The notes beneath the pieces are model-generated. The model was not told where the DNA came from and ran no database searches. It saw only the letters and a list, made by a program, of their open reading frames with translations. From Tritrichomonas foetus (Eukaryota; Parabasalia; Tritrichomonadida; Tritrichomonadidae), in the NCBI GenBank assembly GCA_001839685.1, contig MLAK01000625.1, forward strand, positions 26,248 through 88,732: DNA of 62,485 nt, read 5' to 3'. Below, one piece after another: positions 1-9,896 of the stretch (within the stretch, counting starts at the first letter, position 1; each line of letters starts with the position of its first letter). The translations under genes were made by a program, and so were the position numbers.

Positions 1-66
1 GAAGAACATAAAAAAGAAATGGATGCAGTACGTTCAGCCTTTTCTGGAGATGTGTATAAGAGACAG
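1..66. other. Chimeric contig end with Tn5/Nextera mosaic end
   Basis: Bases 1-48 are identical to 6290-6337, inside the 950-aa coiled-coil gene. The match stops where the 19-bp Tn5 mosaic end AGATGTGTATAAGAGACAG begins (48-66). That sequence is the transposase-recognition part of Nextera library adapters. After it comes an unrelated minisatellite. This is seen directly; the reading as a library or assembly artefact is an inference but a strong one. Bases 1-66 should not be treated as genomic sequence in this position. Confidence 0.95.
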
Positions 67-180
67 CAAATGAAGAAGACAAGAATTTCAAATGAAGAAG
101 ACAAGAATTTCAAATGAAGAAGACAAGAATTTCAAATGAAGAAGACAAGAATTTCAAATGAAGAAGACAAGAATTGAAAA
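67..180. repeat. 22-bp minisatellite, about 5 copies
   Basis: A 22-bp unit starting CAAATGAAGAAG and ending AAGAATTT is repeated head to tail about five times, nearly without change, directly after the adapter sequence. It probably marks the place where assembly of the contig failed. Bases 181-248 are AT-rich and lead into the 3' end of the next gene. Confidence 0.9.
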
Positions 181-248
181 AAGAAGCATTGTTTGTTTGT
201 TATTCCATTTTTATTATTTAGAGATTCATTTTTTCCTTTCAAAAAAAT

Positions 249-1007
249 TTAGTGAGCATGAGCCTTTTTTGCAGCATTTCTTACTGCCATGTACTGTGTG
301 GCTGCAGTAATGATTGTTTCCATGATAGAGAAGAAGCACCAGATGGAGGCTTGTTCACCATCAGAAACATCGAAGAAGCAGGCAATGAGTGGTCCGGTGA
401 CGAAGAGGGCAATTGAACCAAGTGTTTGCCCCATCAAAAGTGGTGTCACAAACATGTTCATGAAGTGGGCAGAAAGGCCAGGAAATACGTAGGTTGGTTT
501 TAACATTTTGAATGTCCAGCGGATGTGATACTGGCCTGATTGGGAGCAAGTAATTGGTCCACAGACACCTTCCATCTTTTCTGTACACAAAATCATGAAC
601 TCGTTTTGAGCATCTGTGAATGTTGGAATAATCATACGAACGGCCATTAAAAATCCGGAGATGGCGCATACCCAGAAAATGTATTTCCATGTCTGTTCGC
701 GTTCACCTTTGAGGTTCTTTGGGTCTAAAGCTGAGAATGCTAAATTGGAGAAAAGTGGCTGCCAGCAAATGTGATACCAGCCGAGCTGTGTGGAGAAAAT
801 GTTTTTGACATCAGCGCAGTCGTCAATGACCAAGTATTGGAAGAACTGAAGGCCTTCCATAAAGGCGAAATAGAAGAAACACCATGAAACTCGGTTTCGG
901 CGCCATCTGTCCATTCTACCCCAGATTCCTTGACCTAAGACGATGTAAACACCAATGCAAATACTGAGGAGGGTAAAAGCGAGTGTGAGTTCTTTGTTGA
1001 AACACAT
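249..1007 (-). CDS. DUF5765-like multi-pass membrane protein
   Basis: 252 aa with an ATG start and a TGA-free frame. The protein is hydrophobic, with a segment at about residues 8-27 and several more to the C-terminus. It begins MCF, then carries FMEGLQFFQYLVIDDC near residue 48 and WYHICWQPLFSN near residue 77. This pattern (Met-Glu before Leu-Gln, a conserved Cys, then His-Ile and Gln-Pro before Asn) matches my recollection of the DUF5765 family of protist and giant-virus membrane proteins. The biochemical role is unknown. The C-terminal tail is short and basic with His and Ala. A copy of AAACCG lies 28 bp upstream of the ATG. It is the first complete gene of the contig and has no functional partner next to it. 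Confidence 0.65.
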   Translation of the reverse strand: MCFNKELTLAFTLLSICIGVYIVLGQGIWGRMDRWRRNRVSWCFFYFAFMEGLQFFQYLVIDDCADVKNIFSTQLGWYHICWQPLFSNLAFSALDPKNLKGEREQTWKYIFWVCAISGFLMAVRMIIPTFTDAQNEFMILCTEKMEGVCGPITCSQSGQYHIRWTFKMLKPTYVFPGLSAHFMNMFVTPLLMGQTLGSIALFVTGPLIACFFDVSDGEQASIWCFFSIMETIITAATQYMAVRNAAKKAHAH

Positions 1008-1792
1008 TTAGTTGAAATTATGATTTCCTTCAGTAAACCGCCAAATGGGAAAATTATCAAAAAGTTGATAGTAAACATAATTTTTCTCTGAAAAAGCTTT
1101 GTTTATTTCAAATATTTTGATGTTTAGATTTTTTTCTAAAGAATGTGATATGAAAAATGGCGTTGATTTTTTTTCTTTTTTACGTCAATTGAATCTCAAA
1201 TATGAAAAAGTTATTTTACATTCAAAAAGTTTCCGAAAGGACTTGAAAGAATCTAATTTGAATAAGGAATGATGTAAAAGAGAATCATGATGAATGAAAC
1301 AAAGTCATTTTTCGGCCGAGTGAATTCGACGGTTTGTGAGTGCTATGCATATTATGGATACTGTGTTATGTGTGCAATCTCATTTAAATAAATAAAACTA
1401 ACTTGGTGACAGTTAATTTGTTTCGTTGATATTTTTTTTTTTTTGAATTGATGAGTGTTGTTGGTCGGACTTCGAGATATTTTAATTCTCCAATTTGCTT
1501 TTTAATACAACAAAAATATAAAAATCCGAAATTTTGTTGATTTACACAACATCCATTATAGATTTCCTTGTAACATAATAAGGAGACTTACTTTACTATA
1601 TTTTTGTTTTATTCTTTTAAGAGAAAACACTAATAAACCTAAAGTTACATTCATGTTGATTTTTATATATCTTAGAGACGACTTTTTAATTCAATAATAT
1701 TATTTAACATCAGCAAATTCCTTTTTAAAGTGTTTTAAATCCAAATAAAATGAGGAAAAGATTTCAGTAACATACATCTTTATTTTTTTCAT
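1008..1792. other. Intergenic, no gene seen
   Basis: 785 bp of AT-rich sequence between two minus-strand genes. It holds the promoter region of the membrane-protein gene (AAACCG at 1035-1040), a TTCGGCC motif near 1312, and long T and A runs. I see no open frame or RNA gene. Confidence 0.6.
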
Positions 1793-3112
1793 TTATACAG
1801 AATTCATCATTTGAATGAGCATATCTCTTCTCTTCGCTTCTGTTTTCCTAAACATTGATTTATCAAAAAGTTGAGAAACTGAAGACACCATTTGTAGCTC
1901 TTCTTTGTCAGTTACTGAGATGATTCTTCCTATTTCTTTAAGCTGAACAGGATCAATGAAAACAGCAGCAGTATTTTCGAGAATTCCATTCACAAGTGAT
2001 ATCATTGTCACTGCTTTTTCCATTATTTCTGTGGTTTTTTGTTCACCAACAAAATTTTTCATTTGAGATGGCGCATCTTCAAGTACTTTTATTGCTTTTA
2101 TAGCCCATTCAGATGTTCCTACATCAATATTTGGTTTATATCTTGAAAAAATTGAAGTTAATCGTTTATTGATTTCATTATGATCGGCATCAAAAGCAAA
2201 GAGAATAGAATGACGATATTGAGAACGATACATTTTTTGTGATTCAATCGATGGACATTGAATAACAGTCATACTATCAATATTAATGTAAGTCCACGGT
2301 CTCTGGAATTGAATCAACTCTTCTAAAGGCATTTTGATTTTCTGATGTTGAGCATTACTGGAAATTTGAGGAGTTGTTACAGATGTTGGTGGTTGAATAC
2401 ATTGGATAAAAAACCCTTGTAAAGGTACATCAAATATTTTATCCGAAGAAAACGTCTTTTGATTAGGAAGAAGAAAATAAGAAAGGAAATGTGCCATTTG
2501 TTTCGATTTTACTTCAAAAGACGAAGTAATTACTGTTGTCATTTGTGTTTGCAAATGTGATGTTAAACATTTTGCAAGAAAGTCATGAGGAAAAGGAAGA
2601 GGAAATGTCAACTGTTTATCAATTAGTGGAGAATCTAAAGATGATATCACAAAAGTTCCATAATCTAAAAGGAATCCTCTTAAGATTGGTGTCACATTAA
2701 ATATCGGAATGCTATGAATAATATGATATTTTGATGTACATGCCATTAAATATGTGAAATCATATATTTGTTCAAGTATAAATGGAGAGTTTTCAAATTT
2801 CTTGTTGTCCAGGACTATGATGAATGAATACATTTTGGATTCTATTGTGAAAGTGCAAGATGCTGAAAATCTTTGATTAATATCATCAGTGAAAGAACTA
2901 TTTACACATTTTTCGAGATTATTATCGAGCTCTGTTGTAGAAAAGGCGAAATTAAGATACTCAATTATATCAATCTGAATATGTTTAACTGGCCAACGAT
3001 ATAACAAATATGACTGATTTGCATCACTTTGATTTCTAGAACCAACTGCAGCAATCATAAAAGGCATAATATCTTCTAATGGTAATGTACAAGAATTCGC
3101 ATCATTATTCAT
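1793..3112 (-). CDS. C9orf72-like DENN-module protein
   Basis: 439 aa with an ATG start. The N-terminus (about residues 10-170) looks like a longin/uDENN module, with hydrophobic strands such as PFMIAAVGS and YSFIIVLD. The middle resembles human C9orf72. FLAKCLTSHLQTQMTTVITSS (178-198) matches the conserved SHLQT block, and it is followed by the LSYFLLPNQ segment. PWTYINIDSMTVIQCPS (272-288) aligns with the human block that carries a Thr-His-Ile-Asp-Val-Asp run before Met-Pro-Pro-Cys. C9orf72 proteins bind SMCR8 and act as a GAP-type complex in autophagy and lysosome traffic. Homologues have been reported in scattered protists. Length is close to the human 481 aa. The assignment rests on remembered sequence similarity, not a search. 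Divergent from the esterase gene, with 106 bp between the starts. Confidence 0.65.
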   Translation of the reverse strand: MNNDANSCTLPLEDIMPFMIAAVGSRNQSDANQSYLLYRWPVKHIQIDIIEYLNFAFSTTELDNNLEKCVNSSFTDDINQRFSASCTFTIESKMYSFIIVLDNKKFENSPFILEQIYDFTYLMACTSKYHIIHSIPIFNVTPILRGFLLDYGTFVISSLDSPLIDKQLTFPLPFPHDFLAKCLTSHLQTQMTTVITSSFEVKSKQMAHFLSYFLLPNQKTFSSDKIFDVPLQGFFIQCIQPPTSVTTPQISSNAQHQKIKMPLEELIQFQRPWTYINIDSMTVIQCPSIESQKMYRSQYRHSILFAFDADHNEINKRLTSIFSRYKPNIDVGTSEWAIKAIKVLEDAPSQMKNFVGEQKTTEIMEKAVTMISLVNGILENTAAVFIDPVQLKEIGRIISVTDKEELQMVSSVSQLFDKSMFRKTEAKRRDMLIQMMNSV

Positions 3113-3199
3113 TTAAATGCACTTTCAATTTTTGTGAGTATGACGATAACTTTTTTGAATTGTTAGATCAAACAAGAGTACATCAATTTCACCTTAACA

Positions 3200-3218
3200 G
3201 ATAGAAACCGTTTAAAAG
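3200..3218 (+). promoter_or_regulatory. Myb-type core promoter motif of the esterase gene
   Basis: The motif AGAAACCGTTTAAAAG lies directly before the ATG at 3219. AACCGTT is a dyad around a Myb recognition core (AACNG). The same 13-base string GAAACCGTTTAAA occurs next to the SAC3 start at 12906. Its role is inferred from position and recurrence. Confidence 0.4.
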
Positions 3219-4268
3219 ATGAGGACATTTCAATCATCTTTCCTTGAAGTTGATGAAATTCCAGGCAGTGTAATATCAGATCCAGAATCAGCGCAATTTG
3301 TTGCATCATCTCAATACTATCGTTCTTCTCAAGATGATATTGAAGCAGTCGATTTAGCGATGAAGGGAGATTCAACCAAACTAAATAAATTACGCGGCGA
3401 ACAAAAAGTAAATACATATGAGGAAGGCGTTGATCATGCTGACAGGTTTGTTTATTTGGATTCCACAAATAAAATATTGGTTCGCCATTATTATCCACAT
3501 GGAACAAACTCAGTCAAAAATTCTGAAAATAGTGAAAATTCACCAGAATGCCATAAAGGTGGTTTTACAAACTTACCAATTCTTATTTTCATTCATGGTG
3601 GAGGATGGATATACTCGTCTGTCGAACAAAGAAATCAATTTTGTTCGCTTTTATCAAAAACTAAAAACATTGAAGTAGCTTCAATCAACTATTCACTTAG
3701 TCCAGAAGCAGAATGCGGAAAATCACTTGATGAATCTCATGCTGTTTGGGAAGAGGTAACAGCGAATTCAGATAGTAATAGAATGATATTTTTAAGTGGA
3801 GACAGTTCTGGCGGAAATTTGGCAGCTGGATTAGTACATTTAATTTTGGAGAAGAATTTGAGACTTCCAACTGCACTCCTTTTATTGTATCCTGTGCTCG
3901 ACTTGGTGAACGAGTATCCTTCGTATAAAATATTTGGTAATGGATATGGTCTCCAGTATACTGTAATGCGGAAGTATATCGACGGATATTGCCCCGACAT
4001 TAAAAGACGAAATAATCCATCAATTTCACCGTTATTAGGTGAATTAAACCATTTCCCACCAACACTTGTTATAACTTGCCAATTTGATATTTTAAGAAAT
4101 GAAGGATATGCTTTTGCAAAGAAACTCGATCAAGCTGGCGTTCCTGTGAAGTACGTCTGTGTTGAATCTGCTGTACATGGCTTCTTCTCAAAACCATTTT
4201 TAACAAAAATCAACATTGTTGGCCACAAAATCCTCAACGAATTTTTAGATTATTTCCTTAAACAATAA
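3219..4268 (+). CDS. Alpha/beta hydrolase, hormone-sensitive-lipase family
   Basis: 349 aa with an ATG start. The HSL/GDXG family signatures are all present. The oxyanion-hole motif HGGGW is at 126-130, the nucleophile elbow GDSSGG at 194-199 has Ser196, an acid residue sits in CQFDILRNEGY (Asp290), and the catalytic His is in AVHGFF (His320). The catalytic triad therefore looks intact. It probably hydrolyses short or medium acyl esters, in the cytosol because no signal peptide is visible. The first 110 residues form a lid-type N-terminal region typical of the family. A GAAACCGTTTAAA motif ends two bases before the ATG, which makes the 5' leader very short. The stop TAA is followed by A-rich sequence. 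Confidence 0.9.
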   Translation: MRTFQSSFLEVDEIPGSVISDPESAQFVASSQYYRSSQDDIEAVDLAMKGDSTKLNKLRGEQKVNTYEEGVDHADRFVYLDSTNKILVRHYYPHGTNSVKNSENSENSPECHKGGFTNLPILIFIHGGGWIYSSVEQRNQFCSLLSKTKNIEVASINYSLSPEAECGKSLDESHAVWEEVTANSDSNRMIFLSGDSSGGNLAAGLVHLILEKNLRLPTALLLLYPVLDLVNEYPSYKIFGNGYGLQYTVMRKYIDGYCPDIKRRNNPSISPLLGELNHFPPTLVITCQFDILRNEGYAFAKKLDQAGVPVKYVCVESAVHGFFSKPFLTKINIVGHKILNEFLDYFLKQ

Positions 4269-4669
4269 AAACCGAAAAATATAGCGAAATCATCATATAA
4301 TATAATGTAAAATATTTTTTAGAAAGTCTTGAGAATGATTTCTCCATATTCCTATTTTCTCACCCAATAAGTTAAATCACTTTCCACAATACAAGAAGCG
4401 ATAGAATAGAATTCACTGGAGAGTCAAGAAAAAGTAATAATTTTTATAAAAATGTAACAAATAACATTAAACAATAATCAACGAAAGTGTTTTTGTTTTG
4501 CTTATGGAAATGACATGTTGATAATATGCATTTCACCGAAATAATTCCTTATTATATCATGATCTTGATTTATTGAATCGTGAAATAAGAATCCGTAATA
4601 TCTTTCTCGTATATATATATTTTGATAAATCTTCAAAATATCTGATTTGTATTTGCGTGAGAGGAAGGC

Positions 4670-4814
<145 letters not shown>

Positions 4815-4989
4815 GACTATTCAGATGTCTAAACAATATATACTGTTAATGAAATAAAGAATAAGTCTTGGGTAGGAAATTGAGTAAAGTGATGGAGTTT
4901 TTTGTTTCAAATGAATGATTCAATGAGTAATATCTATAAAAATGACTTTTTGAAAAAAAGCCCATTTTTTATTGAGAAAAAATAGGCAT

Positions 4990-5185
4990 TTCCAGAAATG
5001 AAGAAAACCGAAAAATAATTATTGCTGGTATTCTTGACTGTCACTGTCTCAAAGTTTCTGAGGCTGTTCCTGGTCAACAGATTCAGGATCTTGTTACTCT
5101 TTCATGACCATATTGTCATGCTATTAATCCACATCAAAATTGTTCGGCATTCTGGTATGGAAAAAATCAAGAAAGAAGGATAATA
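4990..5185 (+). pseudogene. Possible decayed gene fragment
   Basis: About 65 codons read through with a single TGA, and the composition (several Cys, His, Trp, Gln) is unlike random AT-rich spacer. There is no ATG in a sensible place and no similar sequence elsewhere in the window. It could be the tail of a transposon gene or a gene relic. The evidence is only compositional. Confidence 0.2.
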
Positions 5186-5731
5186 GACTAAAACCATACA
5201 AAGAAAGTAAACTTACACTTTTAGCAAAGAAAAACATTCAGTTGCATTTCACAATGATAAGTACCAGAAAGAATAAAAATAGTGTTTGTTCAAAGGATTT
5301 GACTTAATTTACACCAAATTTAAATCATTTCATTTCTGAACAGACTTTTGATTAAAGCAATAAGCAAGCTTTCTGCTCGTCTCTACATGAATAATACTGT
5401 TTAAAATTTGGAATCGATGTTTCAAGATAGGTCGTTATGTACAAGCAATGAGCTCATATTTATTAAGAAATCAAAAATATAAAAATAAAAAAAAAAAATA
5501 TGTAATAATTATCTATTTTCTAATTTCCTGAATGTTCTTTTAAGCAGTATAATTACATATTTATGATCATTAGACATGATATATACATAAAATATTGGTA
5601 TAATCCGCGTTATAGTGGAAATTGACGATTCTTCATAAGCGAACGTTTAATATTTCTAACAACGTGTTTCTCATTTATGAAACTTTTCAAAGCAAATAAA
5701 AATTTTAAAATAGGGAAATCATCATCGGAAA

Positions 5732-8584
5732 ATGCATAATCCCAAAGCTTTAAAATTTAATGTCAGTAAAAAGTTGAGTCAGCTGATGAAAGTAATTCAA
5801 CTATTCGAAGGACAAATCGCAGATCGAGAATTTCAAATCCAATATTTACACAACACGATTGACCCCCAAATAAATCAGTATCTTGATACATACAGAGCGC
5901 ATATAGAAAAATTTAATTCTCAAGTCGATTCTGAAAGAGGTGAAATTCAACAAAAAATTGAAAAATTATACAATCATAAATATAAAAATCTAAAAGATGA
6001 TGCAGTTGCATATACAAATGCTGCAACTGACAATTTAGAAAAGTACCAAGAAAAAGTGTTAGATGATATTTCTGATCTCCAAAAACAAGTCAAGCAAATT
6101 TTAAACACTCTTGGAAATAAAACAACTGCTATTGAAACATATTGTAATAAATCCAAATCAGAAATAGAAAAGCAGCTTGCTAAGCTTCAAGAAACTTATC
6201 GGAAGGAAGTTGAAGGGCATGATGCTGAATCACAAAAAAAGTTAGCAGCTTTAGAAAAGCAATCAAAGGAAACAATTGACAAATTAAAAGAAGAACATAA
6301 AAAAGAAATGGATGCAGTACGTTCAGCCTTTTCTGGAAAAAGCGAAGCACAACCAGGAATTGTTGATAAAATGAAAAAATTAAAAAATCAAACTGAGCAA
6401 ATGAAAAAGAATTTAAAAGAAACTCGAAATAATGTCCAGCAATTAATCGATACTCGAAAATCAAATGGAATTGCAGATCGTTCAAAATTGAAAGATGTAA
6501 GTGCCAGTATTCGTGAGTTAATCGACACACATAAAGTGGCAATAGAAAAAATTAAAAATGGAATTGCTGATGCTAAAGAAAAGCATAAAGCTGAAGTTGA
6601 AATGATGAATCATGATCTTGAATCAAGGGAAATACAACAAGAACTCGATATTCAAAAAGCTGAACAAAGAAAGAAAGAAACAATTGAATCTTTTGGTGTT
6701 GAATATGAAGAAGTTCAACAAAGACTAAAATCAACATTTGATTCTTTTGGCGATTCTGTAAAAGACTTAATGGAAAAACATAAAGCTGAAATTGAAAAGG
6801 TTAGTGAAACACATGATAAAGCTGTAAAAGAGGCCGAAATAAAACTTGCTAAAAAGCATAAAGATATTTTAGCAATACAAGAAGAACAATCAAATGAATA
6901 TAAGCGTGTTGTTGAGCAATTGGAACAAGCAAAAAAGAATCATGAACGTGATATTAAAGCACTTGGTCAAGAACAAGCAAATGAAATCAATATTGAAAAT
7001 CAAAAATTTAATAAATTATCCAAAGAAATCCAAGATGATATTGATAATTGTTTACAAGGTGGAAATACTGAAATGAAAAAGTTTAAGGATCAGCTACAAG
7101 ATCTTCGTGCTGAAAAAGAAAAAATAATGAATGATTACTCAATCAAAGTATCTGAATATGATGCAGAACATGAAAAAATCACAACAAATTTACAAAATTC
7201 GAATTTAGAAGAATTAGAAAAATTGAAAAATGGCAAAGCAGATACAATTAATAAACGAAATTCCGAATATGAAGACGAATATTTATCAATGAAGAAGAGA
7301 CTTGATGAGGAATATGAAAAATCACAAAGTGGCTATCAATCCGATTTCGATAAGAAGATAGGTGAAATCAATGAAACAAGAAAGGAAAGATCAGAAATTG
7401 AAGCACTTAAATCTAAAAGACAAAGCGAATATGAAACAGAAGAAAAGCAATTAAATAGTATTCAAGCACCTGACATTGAGAATAATCCAATGTTCCAGAA
7501 ATTCGACGCAAGTATCAAAGAACTTAACGGACAACGTGATGAAGTTGAAGATATTATTCGAGCACAAAAAAGAACACTTGAAGATGAATGGAAAGGCAAA
7601 TTTGATCAAGAAAATGATCGCCATGCTTTGAATGTTGTTCGAAGTTCAATGGGAACTGAAAGAGAACAGAAAAGACTTGCTCTTTTACAAGAAATTGGTG
7701 ATGTTAAACAACAAATGAAAGATAAAGAACAAGAACTTCGTGATATAATTAATAATTTGACAACAGAACATAATCAAATAATGGAAAAATTGAGATCCAA
7801 GCTTCTTAAGTCCAAAGATACTGAAGAAATTGACAAACTTAAAGAATTACTTGAAAATCTTCAAAATGAATCAGATTCTAAAAAGAATAATTCTGTTTCT
7901 GCATTTGAAAGTCAATGCCAAAATTATCGTTCACAAATTTCTCAAGAAAAAGAATCACATTCGAAAAATCTTGAAGCAATCCATGAAAAAGTTAACGAAG
8001 CAATTGCCAAATTCCAAAAACTAATGAAAGAAATTGAACAAAAAATGGAAAATAGCGAAGAAAAATTCAAAAAGTCATCAAATGACCTTATCAATAGTTC
8101 CGAAGAAAAAATTAAAAGCACAGCTGTTATTCATGTGAATGAAATTAATGATTTATTAAATCAATTCCAAAATCTGAAAGATCAGTTCGAAAGAAGTATT
8201 TCAGCATTTCAAAAGAAACTGAAAGACAATAGTTCCCAATATAAGTCTTCACTAGATGAATTTTCTAGAACATCACAAGCTGATTTAGAAAAGAGAAGTA
8301 AAGATTGGGAAGAAATGAGAAAATTTTACGAAGAAAAATTGACTGTTTTGGCTGCAAAAAGAGAAGAAGCAATTTTGCAGTTTGAAAAAAGGCCTGCTAG
8401 ACAAAGTGAAATTGATATCATTGAAAAACTTAAATTAAACCTACAAACAAGGACAATGCAATTAAAGAATGCATTAACCGAACTAACAGAGTATAAAAAG
8501 ATGATGATTAAGCAAGAAAGGGAATACAACAGCAGATTTGGAAAAGGTCCCAAAGTCGGAATTCTTTCCATGGCCAAACATTAG
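5732..8584 (+). CDS. Long coiled-coil protein, probably cytoskeletal
   Basis: 950 aa with an ATG start and TAG stop. Nearly the whole protein, from about residue 12 to 930, is Lys/Glu/Gln-rich heptad sequence predicted to be coiled coil, with only short breaks near residues 198-210 and 585-590. No signal peptide or membrane segment is seen. The conserved-looking C-terminus reads YKKMMIKQEREYNSRFGKG followed by PKVGIL. A similar tail occurs, as I recall, in FAM184-type coiled-coil proteins, but I hold this loosely. In trichomonads such proteins often belong to the flagellar or costa and pelta-axostyle cytoskeleton; that is inference. A 48-bp piece of this gene is repeated at the artificial left contig end. 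Confidence 0.85.
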   Translation: MHNPKALKFNVSKKLSQLMKVIQLFEGQIADREFQIQYLHNTIDPQINQYLDTYRAHIEKFNSQVDSERGEIQQKIEKLYNHKYKNLKDDAVAYTNAATDNLEKYQEKVLDDISDLQKQVKQILNTLGNKTTAIETYCNKSKSEIEKQLAKLQETYRKEVEGHDAESQKKLAALEKQSKETIDKLKEEHKKEMDAVRSAFSGKSEAQPGIVDKMKKLKNQTEQMKKNLKETRNNVQQLIDTRKSNGIADRSKLKDVSASIRELIDTHKVAIEKIKNGIADAKEKHKAEVEMMNHDLESREIQQELDIQKAEQRKKETIESFGVEYEEVQQRLKSTFDSFGDSVKDLMEKHKAEIEKVSETHDKAVKEAEIKLAKKHKDILAIQEEQSNEYKRVVEQLEQAKKNHERDIKALGQEQANEINIENQKFNKLSKEIQDDIDNCLQGGNTEMKKFKDQLQDLRAEKEKIMNDYSIKVSEYDAEHEKITTNLQNSNLEELEKLKNGKADTINKRNSEYEDEYLSMKKRLDEEYEKSQSGYQSDFDKKIGEINETRKERSEIEALKSKRQSEYETEEKQLNSIQAPDIENNPMFQKFDASIKELNGQRDEVEDIIRAQKRTLEDEWKGKFDQENDRHALNVVRSSMGTEREQKRLALLQEIGDVKQQMKDKEQELRDIINNLTTEHNQIMEKLRSKLLKSKDTEEIDKLKELLENLQNESDSKKNNSVSAFESQCQNYRSQISQEKESHSKNLEAIHEKVNEAIAKFQKLMKEIEQKMENSEEKFKKSSNDLINSSEEKIKSTAVIHVNEINDLLNQFQNLKDQFERSISAFQKKLKDNSSQYKSSLDEFSRTSQADLEKRSKDWEEMRKFYEEKLTVLAAKREEAILQFEKRPARQSEIDIIEKLKLNLQTRTMQLKNALTELTEYKKMMIKQEREYNSRFGKGPKVGILSMAKH

Positions 8585-9131
8585 TTTTCTAGTTTATGGC
8601 TGATTGTTATTATATGATGTATATATCTATGTTTTTAAATAAAGCTTTTTATGTAACTTTCATTTTCCTGCCATATTATTATTTGTATGAAAATTGAATG
8701 ATTATAGTACATATGCTACACTTTTTTCTCATCAAATATTCTTCTTTATCCAAAAATACTAGCTGAAATATAATGTATATTATTTTATTTCACTTCACCG
8801 AGAGAAAATTATTGCATTAATCATTAAGACATTTTTCATAAGAATAGTAAATAAATAATATGATGAAATTGATGATAGATTTTCATGAAATTCCAATCTT
8901 TTTGTTGTCCTTGACAACTTTTTATTTATCACAAACAAAGATTTTGCCATAGTTATTTCTATTGATTTTATTTCAGAATATATACAATGTTCATATCATC
9001 AGACCATTTTACTTTCGTTTACAATGCCAAAATTTATACTTGAGAAAAAGTTCAGCATCACTTATTGAAAAAGTTGTCATCCATGTTAAAATTCATAAAA
9101 AGTTCAATTATAGGAATCCTATTTTGGAAAA
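8585..9131. other. Intergenic, no gene seen
   Basis: 547 bp between two plus-strand genes. It is AT-rich, with an AATAAA-like sequence about 50 bp after the coiled-coil stop. An open frame runs into the SBDS gene from 8962, but it is in another frame and has no protein-like features. Confidence 0.5.
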
Positions 9132-9896
9132 ATGTCTCAAGCGCAATTTCAAATTGTCAAGCTTCAGAAGAACAATGTGAAGATCGAAGTCATCGCAAAG
9201 CCCGGATTTGTTACGAAATTTAGGGAAGGAAAATGCTCTCTCAACGATGCTGTTGTTGATGATCGAATTTATTCAAACTCGTCAAAAGGCGAAGTCGCAC
9301 CTGAAGCCGACATCAAATCGTTCGGTTGCTGTGCGCACGAACTCCTCGAGCTTGTCATGAAAACCGGCCAGTATCAGCTGACAGCCCAGGAGAAACGCGA
9401 TTTAGTCGAAAAAAGACGACTCGAAGTCGTTAATTTCATTCACGAAAACTTCATCGATTCAACAAGCGGAAAACCTCATCCAGTAACCAGAATTGAAAAC
9501 GCAATCGCCCAAATAAAAATAAATATCGATCCAGCCCAAGATGCTGAACACATTGCACGCGCAATGATTCCAAAGTTACAAACTATCATTCGCCTCCAAG
9601 AATCAACGATCGAGGGAACCGTCGTTGTGCCCAATTCGAAACTCGGCCAGGTGATTGGAATCTGTTACAACCTCGGAACAGTGACAAGAGAAGAATACGG
9701 ACAAGAAAAGGCATACATCGAAATGAAGATTTCCCCAGGAAAATATGATCCATTGGTCGACCAAATCAGCAAAATGAGTAACGGCGAAGCAGTGTTCCAA
9801 ATTAAAGGAGCGGCCGCAACCTGCGAGGCAACTGAAGAAGTCGAAAAGACACGAGTGAGAAAGAAGGAAGGAAAAGGCGGAAAGAAGAGAAAGTGA
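9132..9896 (+). CDS. SBDS: SBDS/Sdo1 ribosome maturation factor
   Basis: 254 aa, close to the usual 250 for the family, with an ATG start. The N-terminal FYSH domain (about 1-95) includes KKNNVKIEVIAKPGFVTKFREG-type sequence and the SSKGEVA segment. The central helical domain holds TAQEKRDLVEKRR and the family hallmark HPVTRIENAI. The third domain runs to about 235, and a Lys-rich tail follows. SBDS works with the GTPase EFL1 to release eIF6 (TIF6) from the new 60S subunit in the cytoplasm. Codon use is more GC-rich than in neighbouring genes, which suggests strong expression. Confidence 0.97.
   Translation: MSQAQFQIVKLQKNNVKIEVIAKPGFVTKFREGKCSLNDAVVDDRIYSNSSKGEVAPEADIKSFGCCAHELLELVMKTGQYQLTAQEKRDLVEKRRLEVVNFIHENFIDSTSGKPHPVTRIENAIAQIKINIDPAQDAEHIARAMIPKLQTIIRLQESTIEGTVVVPNSKLGQVIGICYNLGTVTREEYGQEKAYIEMKISPGKYDPLVDQISKMSNGEAVFQIKGAAATCEATEEVEKTRVRKKEGKGGKKRK

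Noticed and set aside
1..48. Apparent duplication of part of the coiled-coil gene
   Set aside because: The copy ends in a Tn5 mosaic end used in sequencing libraries, so it is an artefact and not a gene duplication.
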